DNA of 64,000 nucleotides from Neorhizobium huautlense (GCF_002968575.1 NZ_PVBM01000007.1:179107-243106); one strand, 5' to 3'; shown: positions 1-9,112, numbered from the stretch's first letter. Notes: generated by a model not told the origin, from the sequence alone. Translations and numbers: made by a program.

Positions 1-834
1 ACGGCGTTAAAGGGCAAGGCCGATCTGATCGTCCTCGACAATATCCCGCTTGCCTGGCGCGGTACCCGGCATCCGCTTCGCGGACTGGCAACGACCGAAA
101 ACCAGAACCGCTCCTTCCAGCTTCCGTTGCTTGGCGATTTCGAGGCGACCATTGCGCAGCTCAACGCCAAAAGCCGTCGCAAGAAATTCCGCTCCTCAAG
201 CCGCAAGCTCGAGGCAATCGGCGGGTATGATTACGTCTGCCCTGAAAGCAGCGCCGAAAAGCATGCGCTCCTGGATCTCTTCTTCCATCAAAAGAGCGAG
301 CGGCTTGCGCAGTTCGGGCTGCCGGATGTGTTCCAGCCGGACGATGTCCGTCAGTTCTTTCACCGGCTGCTGGACGTGCCAGCCGTAGGTCTCGACACTC
401 CGCTCAGTCTCTTTGCCATCCGTCTTCGTGGCGAACATCAAGGCCATGTCGCCGCCATCGCCGGTCTCTCCCGCAAGGGCGACCACGTCATCTGCCAGTT
501 CAGTTCCATCGACGAAAGCATCTGCCCCGAAGCCAGCCCTGGCGAACTGCTGTTCTGGCTGACCATCGAACAATCCTGCCGCGAGGGCGCCGCAGTCTTC
601 GATTTCGGCGTCGGTGATCAGCCTTACAAGCGAAACTGGTGCACGCAGGAAACCGTCCAGCACGACATCCTGCTGCCACTGACTTGGAAGGGATCGCTGC
701 TGCGTCCACTGATGATGGGATTAACCAGGGGCAAGGCGACGATCAAACGCAATCCCCACCTCTACTCCCTGGTTCAGCGCTGGCGAGCAGGCCATAGCCC
801 GAAAGGGCCAGCGCCAGCCTCGGAAGCGGAATGA
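1..834 (+). CDS. GNAT/CelD-like acetyltransferase, 5' end missing
   Basis: The frame is open from the first base, so the N-terminus lies outside the window; 277 residues are visible. The C-terminal half carries the pattern of the Acetyltransf_6 (CelD/BcsL) branch of GNAT enzymes, including FDFGVGDQPYKRNWC, close to the D-x-x-x-G-D-x-P-Y-K-R motif of that family. Such proteins are cytoplasmic acyltransferases often found in exopolysaccharide and cellulose loci. The gene ends 4 bp before the convergent chain-length gene and belongs by position to the polysaccharide locus to its right. A sugar or glycan-precursor acetylation role is inferred; the substrate cannot be read. Confidence 0.8.
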   Translation, partial: TALKGKADLIVLDNIPLAWRGTRHPLRGLATTENQNRSFQLPLLGDFEATIAQLNAKSRRKKFRSSSRKLEAIGGYDYVCPESSAEKHALLDLFFHQKSERLAQFGLPDVFQPDDVRQFFHRLLDVPAVGLDTPLSLFAIRLRGEHQGHVAAIAGLSRKGDHVICQFSSIDESICPEASPGELLFWLTIEQSCREGAAVFDFGVGDQPYKRNWCTQETVQHDILLPLTWKGSLLRPLMMGLTRGKATIKRNPHLYSLVQRWRAGHSPKGPAPASEAE

Positions 835-838
835 CCAA

Positions 839-3055
839 TCAGGCCGCGCGGCGGCGACCGCGCCGCGGCGAATGCAGGTCCCCCGCTTCGCTCATGACCA
901 ACAGGTGCCGATAGCCGGCCATCTCGAAATCGGTGACGAGTTTCGCCACTTCGTCGTCCATGAAGCCCGGAACCGAGAGAATGATATCCGCAGTCTCATC
1001 GCGCGCCAGACGCGAAACGCCGGAAATCTCGGCAGGCCCGCATTCGACCAGCACCAGATCATAGGCGTCGGCCAGCGCATCGATGATCATCGTCAACCGA
1101 TCGGCGCCGCGCATGGCCTTGCCCGGATCGGAAGCGCCATGTGGTATGATGTGGGCATCGGAGAGACGATCCCGGTGGATCGCGTCGCCGAACGCGGTCT
1201 CGCCGCAGAGCAGATCGGTAATGCCCGGTAGTTTCGGATTTTCGGCCATCAGGCGCGTCGGGCAGGCGGAACCGGTCATGTCGATCAGTGCCACGGTCCG
1301 CCCCTGTTCGGCAATCTCGCGGGCCAGCATCACGGTTGCCGTCGAACCTTCGTCACCGCCCGGTGAAATAGCGATCGCCACGGGAACATCGTAACGTTCA
1401 AGATAGCGGGCAACCGAGCCGATCGTGAAGCCTTCGTCCTGCGCTTCGACCTGCTCCACCCGCTCCTCCGCCGTCGTTGAGACGAATTTTTCCGAGACCT
1501 TGGCGCGTGCCTTGGCCGCGGCCTCGCGCACGTCGAAACGGGCGGCTTCGGCCTGCATCTGATGCACCGGCAAGGGGGAATCGGCGGGAGCGACGGCTGC
1601 GGGAACCGGTGCCGGCAAGGTTTTCGCCTCACGGTCAAACTCGACATCGCCCACACCGGAAGGCCGGAGCGCGCGGCCGCTGAAGAGCTCGATGATCATG
1701 ACGATCAGGCATCCGAAAATGAACGTCGCGAGCGACACCACGGTGACGATCGGAATGATTTTCGGAAAATAAGGTTCGGACGGCTCCACAGCGCGGGAAA
1801 CGATGCGCGCGTCGGCCGGGCTCGCATTGCTGTCGAGACGCGATGTCGCCTCGCGGAAACGGGCGAGATAGGTTTCGAGAAGCTGGCGCTGGGCAGTGGC
1901 CTCACGCTCAAGTGCCCGCAGCCCGACCTCCTCCTCTCCGGACTTGGCCGAATCTGCCTTGAGGCCGTTCAGCTGTGTCATCAACTGACGCTCACGCAGC
2001 CGCGCCACCTCCGCATCGTTTTCAAGACTGGCAAGTATCTTCTTGGTTTCACTGTCGATCTGCTGGCGAATGCCACCCAGCTGGGCGCGCAGGCCTTTCA
2101 GCCGCGGATGTCCCTCCAGCAATTGGGTGGATTGGTCGGATATCTGGGCCTGCAGATTGGCTTCAGCTTCCTTCAGGCGCTGGATGACCTGCGATCCTAC
2201 GACGTCGGTCAGCGTATCGGATGCCCGTCCCGCTTTCAGCGCCGCGCGAACGTTTTCAGCCCGCGCTTCCGCATTGGCCCGCTCGGCCCGCACACGGGCG
2301 AGCTCGGTTGAAATGTCGTTGAGCTGCTGGGTGGAGAAGCTATTGGTCTCGGTCGTCTGGAAAAGGCCGTTGGAGGAGCGGTAGTCCGCGACTTTCTTCT
2401 CCGCCTCCTGAACCTTGCCGGTCAGCCGGACGATTTCCGGTTCGAGCCACCTTGCGGTCTCGGAATGGGTGTCCAGCTTTGCGCCGCTCTGAATCTCGAG
2501 ATAGACCTCCGCCATCCTGTTGGGAATGTCGGCGGCGAGCCTCTGATCATGCGAAGAGAACTCGATCGCGATTACGCGGGAGTTTTCGACGGGATAGACC
2601 TGCAGCTTGTCGCGAAATTCCTGGATGACCCGGTCCTCGGCCTCGAGCGTCATCGGATCCTGTTTGAGGCCGATCAAAACCAGGGGATCGGGCAGCAGGG
2701 ACTGGGCTGCCGGATCGAATTCCTTCAACTGGGCCAGCTTCAGCTCGCGGACCACGCGCTTGATGAGATCGCTCGACTGCAGGAGCTGCGCCTGGCTGGT
2801 GACGTTCAGCGAGTCGAGAACCGGATCGTTCGCCTGCGGCGCGCCCTCTCCTCCCGACAGGTTTGGCGAACGAGATTCTATGAGGAGCCGCGTCTCGCCT
2901 TTGTAGCTCGGCTTCATCAGGCTCGCCCCGACAAGGGCGACGGCAGCGGCTATGACGGTGGCGCCGATGATCCTGGCTTTGCGCTCCCATACGGCCGCGA
3001 TAATCCGCCCGAGATCGATATCCACGTCCTGATTGCTGCCGTTTACGCCTGACAT
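839..3055 (-). CDS. Wzz/GumC-like polysaccharide chain-length and export protein
   Basis: Inner-membrane polysaccharide co-polymerase of the Wzz/Wzc/ExoP type, 738 residues. An N-terminal Wzz domain with a first membrane segment (about residues 30-50) is followed by a long periplasmic coiled-coil region rich in E, R, A and Q, a second membrane segment (about 430-460) and a C-terminal cytoplasmic domain. That domain has the position of a BY-kinase, but where Walker A would be the sequence reads SPGGDEGSTATVML, without the GKT/S lysine, and there is no Tyr-rich tail, so kinase activity is unlikely. An in-frame TTG exists at 3067; the ATG at 3055 is preferred because GGAG lies 7 bases upstream. 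The gene is divergent from the export lipoprotein gene. Family confident; loss of kinase function inferred. Confidence 0.88.
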   Translation of the reverse strand: MSGVNGSNQDVDIDLGRIIAAVWERKARIIGATVIAAAVALVGASLMKPSYKGETRLLIESRSPNLSGGEGAPQANDPVLDSLNVTSQAQLLQSSDLIKRVVRELKLAQLKEFDPAAQSLLPDPLVLIGLKQDPMTLEAEDRVIQEFRDKLQVYPVENSRVIAIEFSSHDQRLAADIPNRMAEVYLEIQSGAKLDTHSETARWLEPEIVRLTGKVQEAEKKVADYRSSNGLFQTTETNSFSTQQLNDISTELARVRAERANAEARAENVRAALKAGRASDTLTDVVGSQVIQRLKEAEANLQAQISDQSTQLLEGHPRLKGLRAQLGGIRQQIDSETKKILASLENDAEVARLRERQLMTQLNGLKADSAKSGEEEVGLRALEREATAQRQLLETYLARFREATSRLDSNASPADARIVSRAVEPSEPYFPKIIPIVTVVSLATFIFGCLIVMIIELFSGRALRPSGVGDVEFDREAKTLPAPVPAAVAPADSPLPVHQMQAEAARFDVREAAAKARAKVSEKFVSTTAEERVEQVEAQDEGFTIGSVARYLERYDVPVAIAISPGGDEGSTATVMLAREIAEQGRTVALIDMTGSACPTRLMAENPKLPGITDLLCGETAFGDAIHRDRLSDAHIIPHGASDPGKAMRGADRLTMIIDALADAYDLVLVECGPAEISGVSRLARDETADIILSVPGFMDDEVAKLVTDFEMAGYRHLLVMSEAGDLHSPRRGRRRAA

Positions 3056-3107
3056 GATACGCTCCAACTACCGGTTTGGGCGGATGGTAAAGGATCATGG
3101 TAACGCG

Positions 3108-3185
3108 AGGGTTAATGGCGGTCCGGGCGACCGTTGCTCGTTAACGCTCGCGAAATTGCGCCGTTCTTTACCGGGCATTAACCCT
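3108..3185. promoter_or_regulatory. Inverted repeat with TTAA half-sites in divergent polysaccharide promoter region
   Basis: The 184-bp space between the chain-length gene and the export lipoprotein gene holds a perfect 10-bp inverted repeat: AGGGTTAATG at 3108-3117 and CATTAACCCT at 3176-3185. A palindromic GTTAAC lies between them at 3140-3145. The arms resemble CtrA half-sites (TTAACC). Both transcription units must start here. The repeat is seen directly; CtrA or any other regulator is inference. Confidence 0.4.
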
Positions 3186-3239
3186 AACAGACCGATAACG
3201 GACGCAATGGTATGAACAGCCGGAGCCCGGAACGCGAAA

Positions 3240-3830
3240 ATGTCCTTCGCCCCCATCAGACACGTGACGGTCAAACACGTGCTTGTGCTCGCACTTGGCG
3301 TGGCAGCGACGGCACTGGCCGGCTGCACAAGCTATGCCCCGGCACCGAAAAGTTTTCAGGAGGCGACGATCCAGCCGTATCGGCTCGACAGCGGCGACCG
3401 GCTGCGCATCAGCGTCTTTGAGCAGCCGGGCCTGTCGAATTCCTATACGGTCGACCAGGCTGGCTACGTAGCCTTCCCGCTGATCGGCCAGGTCGCGGCC
3501 CGCGGCCAGACCTTGCCTGCGCTGGAGGGCGCAATCGCGTCCCGCCTGAAGCAAGGCTATCTGCGCGACCCCGACGTCACGATTGAGGTTGACCGTTATC
3601 GTCCCGTCTTCGTGATGGGCGAAGTGGGGCGGCCGGGGCAATATTCATATGTGCCCGGCATGACGGCCCAGAACGCCGTTGCAATCGCCGGAGGCTTCAC
3701 CTCGCGCGGCAACCAGCGGGATGTGGATGTCACCCGCAAGATCAACGGACAGGTGATTACCGGCCGAACGACGATTGCCGCTCCGGTGCTGGCTGGCGAT
3801 ACGATCTACGTCCGCGAGCGGCTCTTCTGA
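3240..3830 (+). CDS. Outer-membrane polysaccharide export lipoprotein (Wza/ExoF family)
   Basis: Exports polysaccharide across the outer membrane. The 196-residue protein starts with a lipoprotein signal: basic n-region, hydrophobic stretch, and lipobox LAGC with Cys29 as the predicted lipidated residue. A Poly_export domain follows (about residues 45-120, with YRLDSGDRLRISVFEQPGL), then one SLBB-like segment (FVMGEVGRPGQYSYVPGMT). It is shorter than E. coli Wza, as usual for rhizobial ExoF-like proteins. It opens the rightward unit; the glycosyltransferase starts 7 bp after its stop. In Agrobacterium and Sinorhizobium a gene of this type sits in the UPP adhesin locus; correspondence to uppC is likely but not proven here. 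Confidence 0.9.
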   Translation: MSFAPIRHVTVKHVLVLALGVAATALAGCTSYAPAPKSFQEATIQPYRLDSGDRLRISVFEQPGLSNSYTVDQAGYVAFPLIGQVAARGQTLPALEGAIASRLKQGYLRDPDVTIEVDRYRPVFVMGEVGRPGQYSYVPGMTAQNAVAIAGGFTSRGNQRDVDVTRKINGQVITGRTTIAAPVLAGDTIYVRERLF

Positions 3831-3837
3831 CGAACCA

Positions 3838-4998
3838 ATGACGGAGAGCGCTCCCCTGCGGATACTCCATTGTTTCCGGTCTCCCGTCGGCGGGATCTTC
3901 CGCCATGTGCGCGATCTCGTCGAAGAACACCGGGCACTCGGCCACGAGGTCGGCATACTCTGCGACAGCTCGACCGGCGGTGCGCATGAGGACCGCCTCT
4001 TCGACAGCATAAGGCCGCAGCTTTCGCTCGGCCTGATCCGCATTCCGATGCGTCGCGCGATCGTTCCGTCGGATCTCGTGGCCATCTACAAGAGTTACAA
4101 GCACATCAGGAGCTTGCAGCCGGATATACTGCATGGGCATGGTGCCAAAGGCGGCGCCATTGCCCGGCTGATCGGCTCAGCACTGCGGGTAAACAGGTAT
4201 CGCGTAGCCCGCCTCTATTCGCCGCATGGCGGCAGCCTGCATTTCGACCGGAACACCTTGTCTGGTCAGGTGGTGCTGCGGCTGGAACGTTTTCAGGAGC
4301 ATTTTGGAGACGCGCTTGTCTTCGTCTGTGACTACGAAAGGCGGACCTACGAGAGGAAAGTCGGCAAGCCGCGCAAAATATCGCGGGTGATCTACAACGG
4401 CATCAAGGACGTTGAATTCGAAACAGTCGAAACAGACCCGGCCGCCCCGAATTTCCTTTATATCGGCATGCTTCGCGACCTGAAGGGGCCGGATGTCTTT
4501 ATCGATGCCTTCGCTCGCACGGAACGGGCCGTCGGACGCCCCCTGTCTGCTCTCGTGGTCGGCGACGGACCCGACCGGGACCGCTACGCGGCGATGATGG
4601 CCGAGCGGGGGCTCGCACGGCGTATCTTGATGCGGCCGGCCATGCCGGCCCGCGAGGCCTTCGCGTTGGCGAAGATCGTCGTCGTCCCCTCGCGCGCCGA
4701 GGCCATGCCCTATATCGTGCTGGAGGCCTTGGCAGCCGGCAAAGCCGTGATTGCCTCGCGCGTCGGCGGAATTCCGGAAGTGCTGGGAGACGCAAGTGCC
4801 GCGCTCGCCCAACCCGGAGACGCGGAGGATCTCGCCCGCGTCATGAGAGAGGCGGTCGCCACGCCCGATTGGCGGGAGCACGTCATGCCAAAGCCGGACG
4901 CCTTCAAAGCAGTCTTTTCCGCCTCCGTCATGGCCCGGGAGATGCTCGGCCTGTACCATAATCTGCTGGGCTCGGACGCTTTGGCAGACTGGCGCTAA
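3838..4998 (+). CDS. Glycosyltransferase, GT4 (GT-B fold)
   Basis: Cytoplasmic retaining glycosyltransferase of 386 residues that adds a sugar from a nucleotide donor to the growing polysaccharide repeat unit. The N-terminal acceptor domain starts with LRILHCFRSPVGGIFRHV; the C-terminal domain has FLYIGMLRDLKGPDVFIDAF and the GT4 E-x7-E signature in EAMPYIVLEALAAGK. The frame is open further upstream inside the export gene, but the ATG 7 bp after that gene's stop gives the expected N-terminus. Membership in the polysaccharide operon supports its role. Sugar and linkage are unknown. Confidence 0.9.
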   Translation: MTESAPLRILHCFRSPVGGIFRHVRDLVEEHRALGHEVGILCDSSTGGAHEDRLFDSIRPQLSLGLIRIPMRRAIVPSDLVAIYKSYKHIRSLQPDILHGHGAKGGAIARLIGSALRVNRYRVARLYSPHGGSLHFDRNTLSGQVVLRLERFQEHFGDALVFVCDYERRTYERKVGKPRKISRVIYNGIKDVEFETVETDPAAPNFLYIGMLRDLKGPDVFIDAFARTERAVGRPLSALVVGDGPDRDRYAAMMAERGLARRILMRPAMPAREAFALAKIVVVPSRAEAMPYIVLEALAAGKAVIASRVGGIPEVLGDASAALAQPGDAEDLARVMREAVATPDWREHVMPKPDAFKAVFSASVMAREMLGLYHNLLGSDALADWR

Positions 4999-5079
4999 AG
5001 GCTTCCTTCACCTCTTTTTGCTAGGTCCTTTTCAGTGCCTCCGTCTTCCTTAGGACCGGACGGCGAAAAGGATTGGGCC

Positions 5080-6633
5080 ATGAACAAGCCGAGCAAGTCC
5101 GAACAGTTCGACGTCGATAACCTTCGCAGGAAGGTTTCGGAAATTCGTTCCAGCGAAAAAACGCGCGCCGCGGAGGAAGCAACCGTCCTCAATCCGCTCG
5201 CCCGGCAGATTGCAGAGCAGTTTCGCAACGACAGCACCTCTCCGGCCATGCTCATCGGCCAGTTCCGCCTGTTCGAGCTGGCAGCAATGCTCGCGATCGG
5301 CCTGCTCGTCGGAGCGTTAATGGCTCCCACCGATGCCGGCGGCTTCCTCGCCCGCTTCGCCCTAATCGCCACCGGTACGACCGCCACCGTTCTATTGCTG
5401 CAGCTTGCGGATGCCTATCAGATCCCGTCACTGCGCGGCGCTAGCCGCACGGCCAGGCGTGTCTTCGTTGGCTGGACGATCGGCTTTACGCTGACGGCGG
5501 CCGCCCTTCACGTGGCGGAAACCGAGCCCTATCCCGTTGCGGTTCTCCTCGTCTGGTTTGCAACCGGCACCGGTTTCCTGCTTCTGGAGCGGCATCTCAC
5601 CGCCTTCGCCATCCGCAACTGGGCGCGCAACGGCGTCATGGAACGGCGTGCCGTCATCGTCGGCGGCGGGGAGCCGGCAAAGCAGCTCGTGCGCCAGCTG
5701 GAACAGCAGCCGGACAACGATATCCGCATCTGCGGCATTTTTGATGACCGAAACAGCGAGCGCTCTCCAACTGTCGTGGCCGGTTATCCGAAGCTCGGCA
5801 CCTTCGCGCAACTGGTTGAATTCGCCCGTCTTGCGCGTATCGACATGCTGATCATCGCGCTACCCGCGACCGCCGAACAACGCATCCTCCAGCTTTTGCG
5901 CAAGCTCTGGGTCCTGCCGGTCGACATCCGGCTTGCCGCCCATGCGAACCGCCTGCGCTTCCGTCCCCGCTCCTATTCCCATGTGGGCGCGGTGCCGATG
6001 TTCGACATCTTCGACAAGCCGATCCGCGATTGGGATTCGGTTGCCAAGCGGGTCTTCGACATCCTGTTCTCGCTGGTCGCGATCAGCCTGCTCTGGCCCG
6101 TCATGCTCATCGCGGCAATTGCCGTGAAGGCAACCTCCAAGGGCCCTATCCTCTTTCGGCAGAAGCGCCACGGCTTCAACAACGAGGTGATCCAGGTCCT
6201 GAAGTTCCGCTCGATGTACACCAATATGAGTGATCAGAGTGCGATTAGGGCGGTCACCAAGGGCGACCCTCGCGTGACGCCAGTCGGGCGCTTCCTTCGG
6301 AAATCCTCAATCGACGAACTGCCGCAACTCTTCAACGTCCTGCGCGGCGAACTCTCGCTCGTCGGGCCGCGCCCGCACGCGGTGAGTGCCCAAACCGGCG
6401 AGCGCAAATATGTGGACGTGGTCGAGAGCTATTTTGCCCGCCACCGCGTCAAACCGGGCGTTACCGGCTGGGCGCAGATCAACGGACTGCGCGGCGAACT
6501 GGACAGCGACGAGAAGATCCGTGCTCGCACGGCCTACGACCTCGATTACATCGAGAACTGGTCGCTGCTCTTCGACCTGAAAATCCTGTTCCTGACGCCG
6601 GTGCGGCTGCTTAACACGGACAACGCCTATTGA
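5080..6633 (+). CDS. Undecaprenyl-phosphate hexose-1-phosphate transferase (WbaP/WcaJ-type)
   Basis: Polyisoprenyl-phosphate hexose-1-phosphate transferase, the initiating step of lipid-linked polysaccharide synthesis. Of 517 residues, the N-terminal third holds about four hydrophobic segments (about residues 60-185), the middle a Rossmann-like domain ([18 protein letters not shown]), and the C-terminal 200 the bacterial sugar transferase domain: [43 protein letters not shown] and [16 protein letters not shown]. The ATG at 5080 is chosen over an upstream in-frame GTG (5035). In Agrobacterium the equivalent enzyme of the UPP locus is UppE; this gene is probably its orthologue. The next gene's TTG start overlaps its stop. 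Confidence 0.92.
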   Translation: MNKPSKSEQFDVDNLRRKVSEIRSSEKTRAAEEATVLNPLARQIAEQFRNDSTSPAMLIGQFRLFELAAMLAIGLLVGALMAPTDAGGFLARFALIATGTTATVLLLQLADAYQIPSLRGASRTARRVFVGWTIGFTLTAAALHVAETEPYPVAVLLVWFATGTGFLLLERHLTAFAIRNWARNGVMERRAVIVGGGEPAKQLVRQLEQQPDNDIRICGIFDDRNSERSPTVVAGYPKLGTFAQLVEFARLARIDMLIIALPATAEQRILQLLRKLWVLPVDIRLAAHANRLRFRPRSYSHVGAVPMFDIFDKPIRDWDSVAKRVFDILFSLVAISLLWPVMLIAAIAVKATSKGPILFRQKRHGFNNEVIQVLKFRSMYTNMSDQSAIRAVTKGDPRVTPVGRFLRKSSIDELPQLFNVLRGELSLVGPRPHAVSAQTGERKYVDVVESYFARHRVKPGVTGWAQINGLRGELDSDEKIRARTAYDLDYIENWSLLFDLKILFLTPVRLLNTDNAY

Positions 6634-7895
6634 ACGCCAGTGCCAACGATCATCCGGCCCTGGGTCATCCGCACCATTTCGACAGCCGGCTGGCCGCCCT
6701 GAGGCTTGCCGGCACCGGCCTGATCGCGTTCGGCGTCTTTCTCTCCGGTTTCGTGATTTCGGAGCCCGCTCCTTATGAACTGATCATGGTCGTTCAGATC
6801 AGCATCTGGTTCCTGATCGGTCTGACGATATCGCGCACCGTCGCGCCGCTCCTCGTCCTGCTGCTGACATTCAACTTGAGCGGCCTCACTTCCATGTTCG
6901 TCATGAAGGACATGAGCGCAGCGCCGATGTATTTCGCGGTCTCGATCTTTCTGGCGCTCAGTTCGGTCTTTTATGCCGCCGTCATCGAAAACGATCATCG
7001 GCGGCTGAACCTTATCTTCAAGGCCTGGGTGACCGCCGCGATCATCACATCACTGCTCGGTATCCTCGGCTATTTCAATGCGTTTCCCGGCGCGCATGTC
7101 TTCACTCGCTACAATCGCGCCATGGGCGCCTTCCAGGATCCGAACGTCTTCGGCCCCTATCTCGTGGCGCCGCTGCTCTATCTCCTCTACCGAATGCTGA
7201 CCGGCCGGCTCATTCAGGCGCCGCTCCTGATCCTCGGAATTCTGATCCTGGCACTCGGGATCTTTCTTTCCTTTTCGCGGGCAGCCTGGGGGCTGCTTCT
7301 CTTTGCCGGCGCCGCGCTCGTCATCGTCATGCTGCTGAAGGAACGCACACCGGCCTTCCGTTTGAAGATCCTCGCCATTGCAGTGGGAGCGGCCGTCTTT
7401 CTCGCCCTCACGCTGGCAATTGCGCTTCAGTTCGAACAGGTCTACGACCTCTTCATGAACCGGGCCAAGCTGGTTCAGGAATATGACGGTGCGCGTCTCG
7501 GTCGCTTCGAGCGTCACAAGATCGGCTTCCTGATGGCCATGGAACGGCCGCTCGGGCTCGGGCCGATGGTGTTCGGAAAGATGTTCGGCGAAGACGAACA
7601 TAACATCTGGCTGAAGACGCTCACCACCTACGGCTGGCTCGGTGCCGTCACCTATCAGATCATGATCTGGTCGACGCTCTGGTTCGGCTTCCGCTACATG
7701 CTGCGCGAACGTCCCTGGCAGCCTTATCTGATGATCGCCTGGGTCATGATCCTCGGCCATGCGATCATCGGCAACGTCATCGACACTGACCACTGGCGGC
7801 ACTTCTACCTGCTGCTCGGTATCGTCTGGGGCTGCGCGGCACTCGAACATCGCTTTCGTCGCACAGGATCATCCCTACGCCCCGCGAGCACTTGA
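6630..7895 (+). CDS. O-antigen ligase / Wzy-like polymerase membrane protein
   Basis: Polytopic inner-membrane protein of 421 residues with about ten hydrophobic segments and one large loop (about residues 260-330) typical of the Wzy_C/O-antigen ligase family, likely polymerising or ligating polysaccharide on the periplasmic side. The loop contains ARLGRFERHKIGFLMAMERP followed by LGLGP, resembling the R-x-x-x-W/H-x-x-G region of the family. Translation starts at TTG, which overlaps the stop of the transferase gene (TTGA), implying coupling. It closes the polysaccharide operon. Polymerase and ligase cannot be told apart by reading. Confidence 0.85.
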   Translation: MNASANDHPALGHPHHFDSRLAALRLAGTGLIAFGVFLSGFVISEPAPYELIMVVQISIWFLIGLTISRTVAPLLVLLLTFNLSGLTSMFVMKDMSAAPMYFAVSIFLALSSVFYAAVIENDHRRLNLIFKAWVTAAIITSLLGILGYFNAFPGAHVFTRYNRAMGAFQDPNVFGPYLVAPLLYLLYRMLTGRLIQAPLLILGILILALGIFLSFSRAAWGLLLFAGAALVIVMLLKERTPAFRLKILAIAVGAAVFLALTLAIALQFEQVYDLFMNRAKLVQEYDGARLGRFERHKIGFLMAMERPLGLGPMVFGKMFGEDEHNIWLKTLTTYGWLGAVTYQIMIWSTLWFGFRYMLRERPWQPYLMIAWVMILGHAIIGNVIDTDHWRHFYLLLGIVWGCAALEHRFRRTGSSLRPAST

Positions 7896-7925
7896 CTTGG
7901 GCTCCCGACGCGCCAAATTGTTCCC

Positions 7926-8222
7926 ATGCTGACAGCTTCTCAACTGCGTGCTGCACGCGCCATGACGGGGATAACGGTGGAGGAACTTGCCGCCGCTTCC
8001 GGTCTCTCAAAATCCGTGATCGAGGAAGCAGAGGCGGCCCAGGTCTTCGCGGGCTCCGATGTCACCGAGCGCCTGCGCACCATCTTCGAATCAAGAGGCA
8101 TTCTCTTTCTCGGTGCCGGTGAAGGCGACGATGCCGGCGCCGGTCCCGGCGTCAGGCTGCGCCAGAAGTCCCACGACGAAGGCATCCGGCCGCAGAACCT
8201 GAACGCGGCAAACGACGACTGA
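7926..8222 (+). CDS. Small XRE-family helix-turn-helix protein
   Basis: A 98-residue cytoplasmic protein. Residues 5-60 form a Cro/C1-type helix-turn-helix (LTASQLRAARAMTGITVEEL, then AAASGLSKSVIEEAE), followed by TERLRTIFESRGILFL, a segment common in short alphaproteobacterial XRE proteins; the C-terminus is polar and probably disordered. It lies 30 bp after the polysaccharide operon on the same strand, so it may be cotranscribed and could regulate that locus. DNA binding is supported by the fold; its target is unknown. Confidence 0.75.
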   Translation: MLTASQLRAARAMTGITVEELAAASGLSKSVIEEAEAAQVFAGSDVTERLRTIFESRGILFLGAGEGDDAGAGPGVRLRQKSHDEGIRPQNLNAANDD

Positions 8223-8429
8223 AGCCGCCCTACAACGACGATACGTCGGTGGGGCAATTGCGGTCCCGGCATCTCACCTTTCCCCGGTAAAAAACGAGCC
8301 GCAACGCGAAGCTAATATCGCATAAATTGCCGTTTCGACCGGTTACAATTTTTAACGATAAAAGCGCAAAATTCCCAGGAACAAAAATTCACCATGTGAG
8401 TTGACGTTCTAATAATTAAGGGGAAGCTG

Positions 8430-8618
8430 ATGACAACGTATCTCAAAACGGATGAGATCGAGGACCGGGGCCTCAAGAAAGTCTGGAGCGTCGCGGAATT
8501 CGCCAAGCGCTACCGACTGGACCGAGAAGAGGAAGCCCGCCTTTTGAAACTACTTGGGCCTTTCGCCTCTCAGCAAGAACTGCTGATGAATGCAAGCCGA
8601 GCGCCGCGCTTCAGATAG
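8430..8618 (+). CDS. Conserved small protein of unknown function (62 aa)
   Basis: A 62-residue, charge-rich soluble protein without signal peptide. The middle (VWSVAEFAKRYRLDREEEARLLKLLGP) has a predicted helix-turn-helix-like helical pattern seen in short DUF3606-type and other rhizobial orphan proteins, but I do not recognise the family with confidence. AGGGGAAG precedes the ATG at good spacing, supporting real translation. The 207 bp upstream are unusually AT-rich for this window and contain no other gene. Confidence 0.6.
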   Translation: MTTYLKTDEIEDRGLKKVWSVAEFAKRYRLDREEEARLLKLLGPFASQQELLMNASRAPRFR

Positions 8619-8791
8619 GCTTTCCGACTGTTCTTCCCATCACTTGAACCGGCTCGGCTCGACGCCTGAAACCCGAGCAGATGTAGTTAGATCTTTCGCC
8701 CCATACTTTTCCATCCAGCGGAACCTTTACCCTCCTCCCGTCGTTCGCCAAGCGTGACCAGTTCGCGCCGTAGTGCGCAAGGAGGAACAAG

Positions 8792-9112
8792 ATGATGAAA
8801 ATGTTGTCGAGTACGGGGCTGATTGCAGCCCTTTCGTTTGGCGCCCTTGGCGCCCTTCCTACATCCGTTTCCGCGCAGGATCTCGAGCTTCGTCTCGGAC
8901 CTGATGGCGTCCGGCCAGTTATTCGGGACCGAGACCGCGAATATCGCCGCGGCTGCAGCCCCGGCGAAGCACGGGCCGCCGCCCGCGACGAAGGCTTCCG
9001 CCGTCCGGAAGTTGTCCGCGTGACCGACCGAAGCGTGACAGTGGAGGGCATGACCCGCAACGGGCCGGATCGCATCCGCTTCGCCAATCGACCGGGATGC
9101 CCGGAGATTTAA
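8792..9112 (+). CDS. Small exported protein of unknown function (106 aa)
   Basis: The first 29 residues form a Sec signal peptide ending SVSA-QD. The mature part of about 77 residues is Arg/Asp-rich and hydrophilic (GPDGVRPVIRDRDREYRRGC), with two Cys that could form one disulfide (C55 and C103), and ends GCPEI. Likely periplasmic. AAGGAGGAAC sits 5-10 bases before the ATG, and a strong terminator follows the stop by 24 bp, so it appears to be an independent transcription unit. Similar small rhizobial proteins are annotated only as hypothetical. Confidence 0.7.
   Translation: MMKMLSSTGLIAALSFGALGALPTSVSAQDLELRLGPDGVRPVIRDRDREYRRGCSPGEARAAARDEGFRRPEVVRVTDRSVTVEGMTRNGPDRIRFANRPGCPEI

Noticed and set aside
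8223..8429. TTGACG at 8401 as promoter for the 62-aa gene.
   Set aside because: It lies only 24 bp before the ATG, so a matching -10 would fall within the ribosome binding site or coding region.
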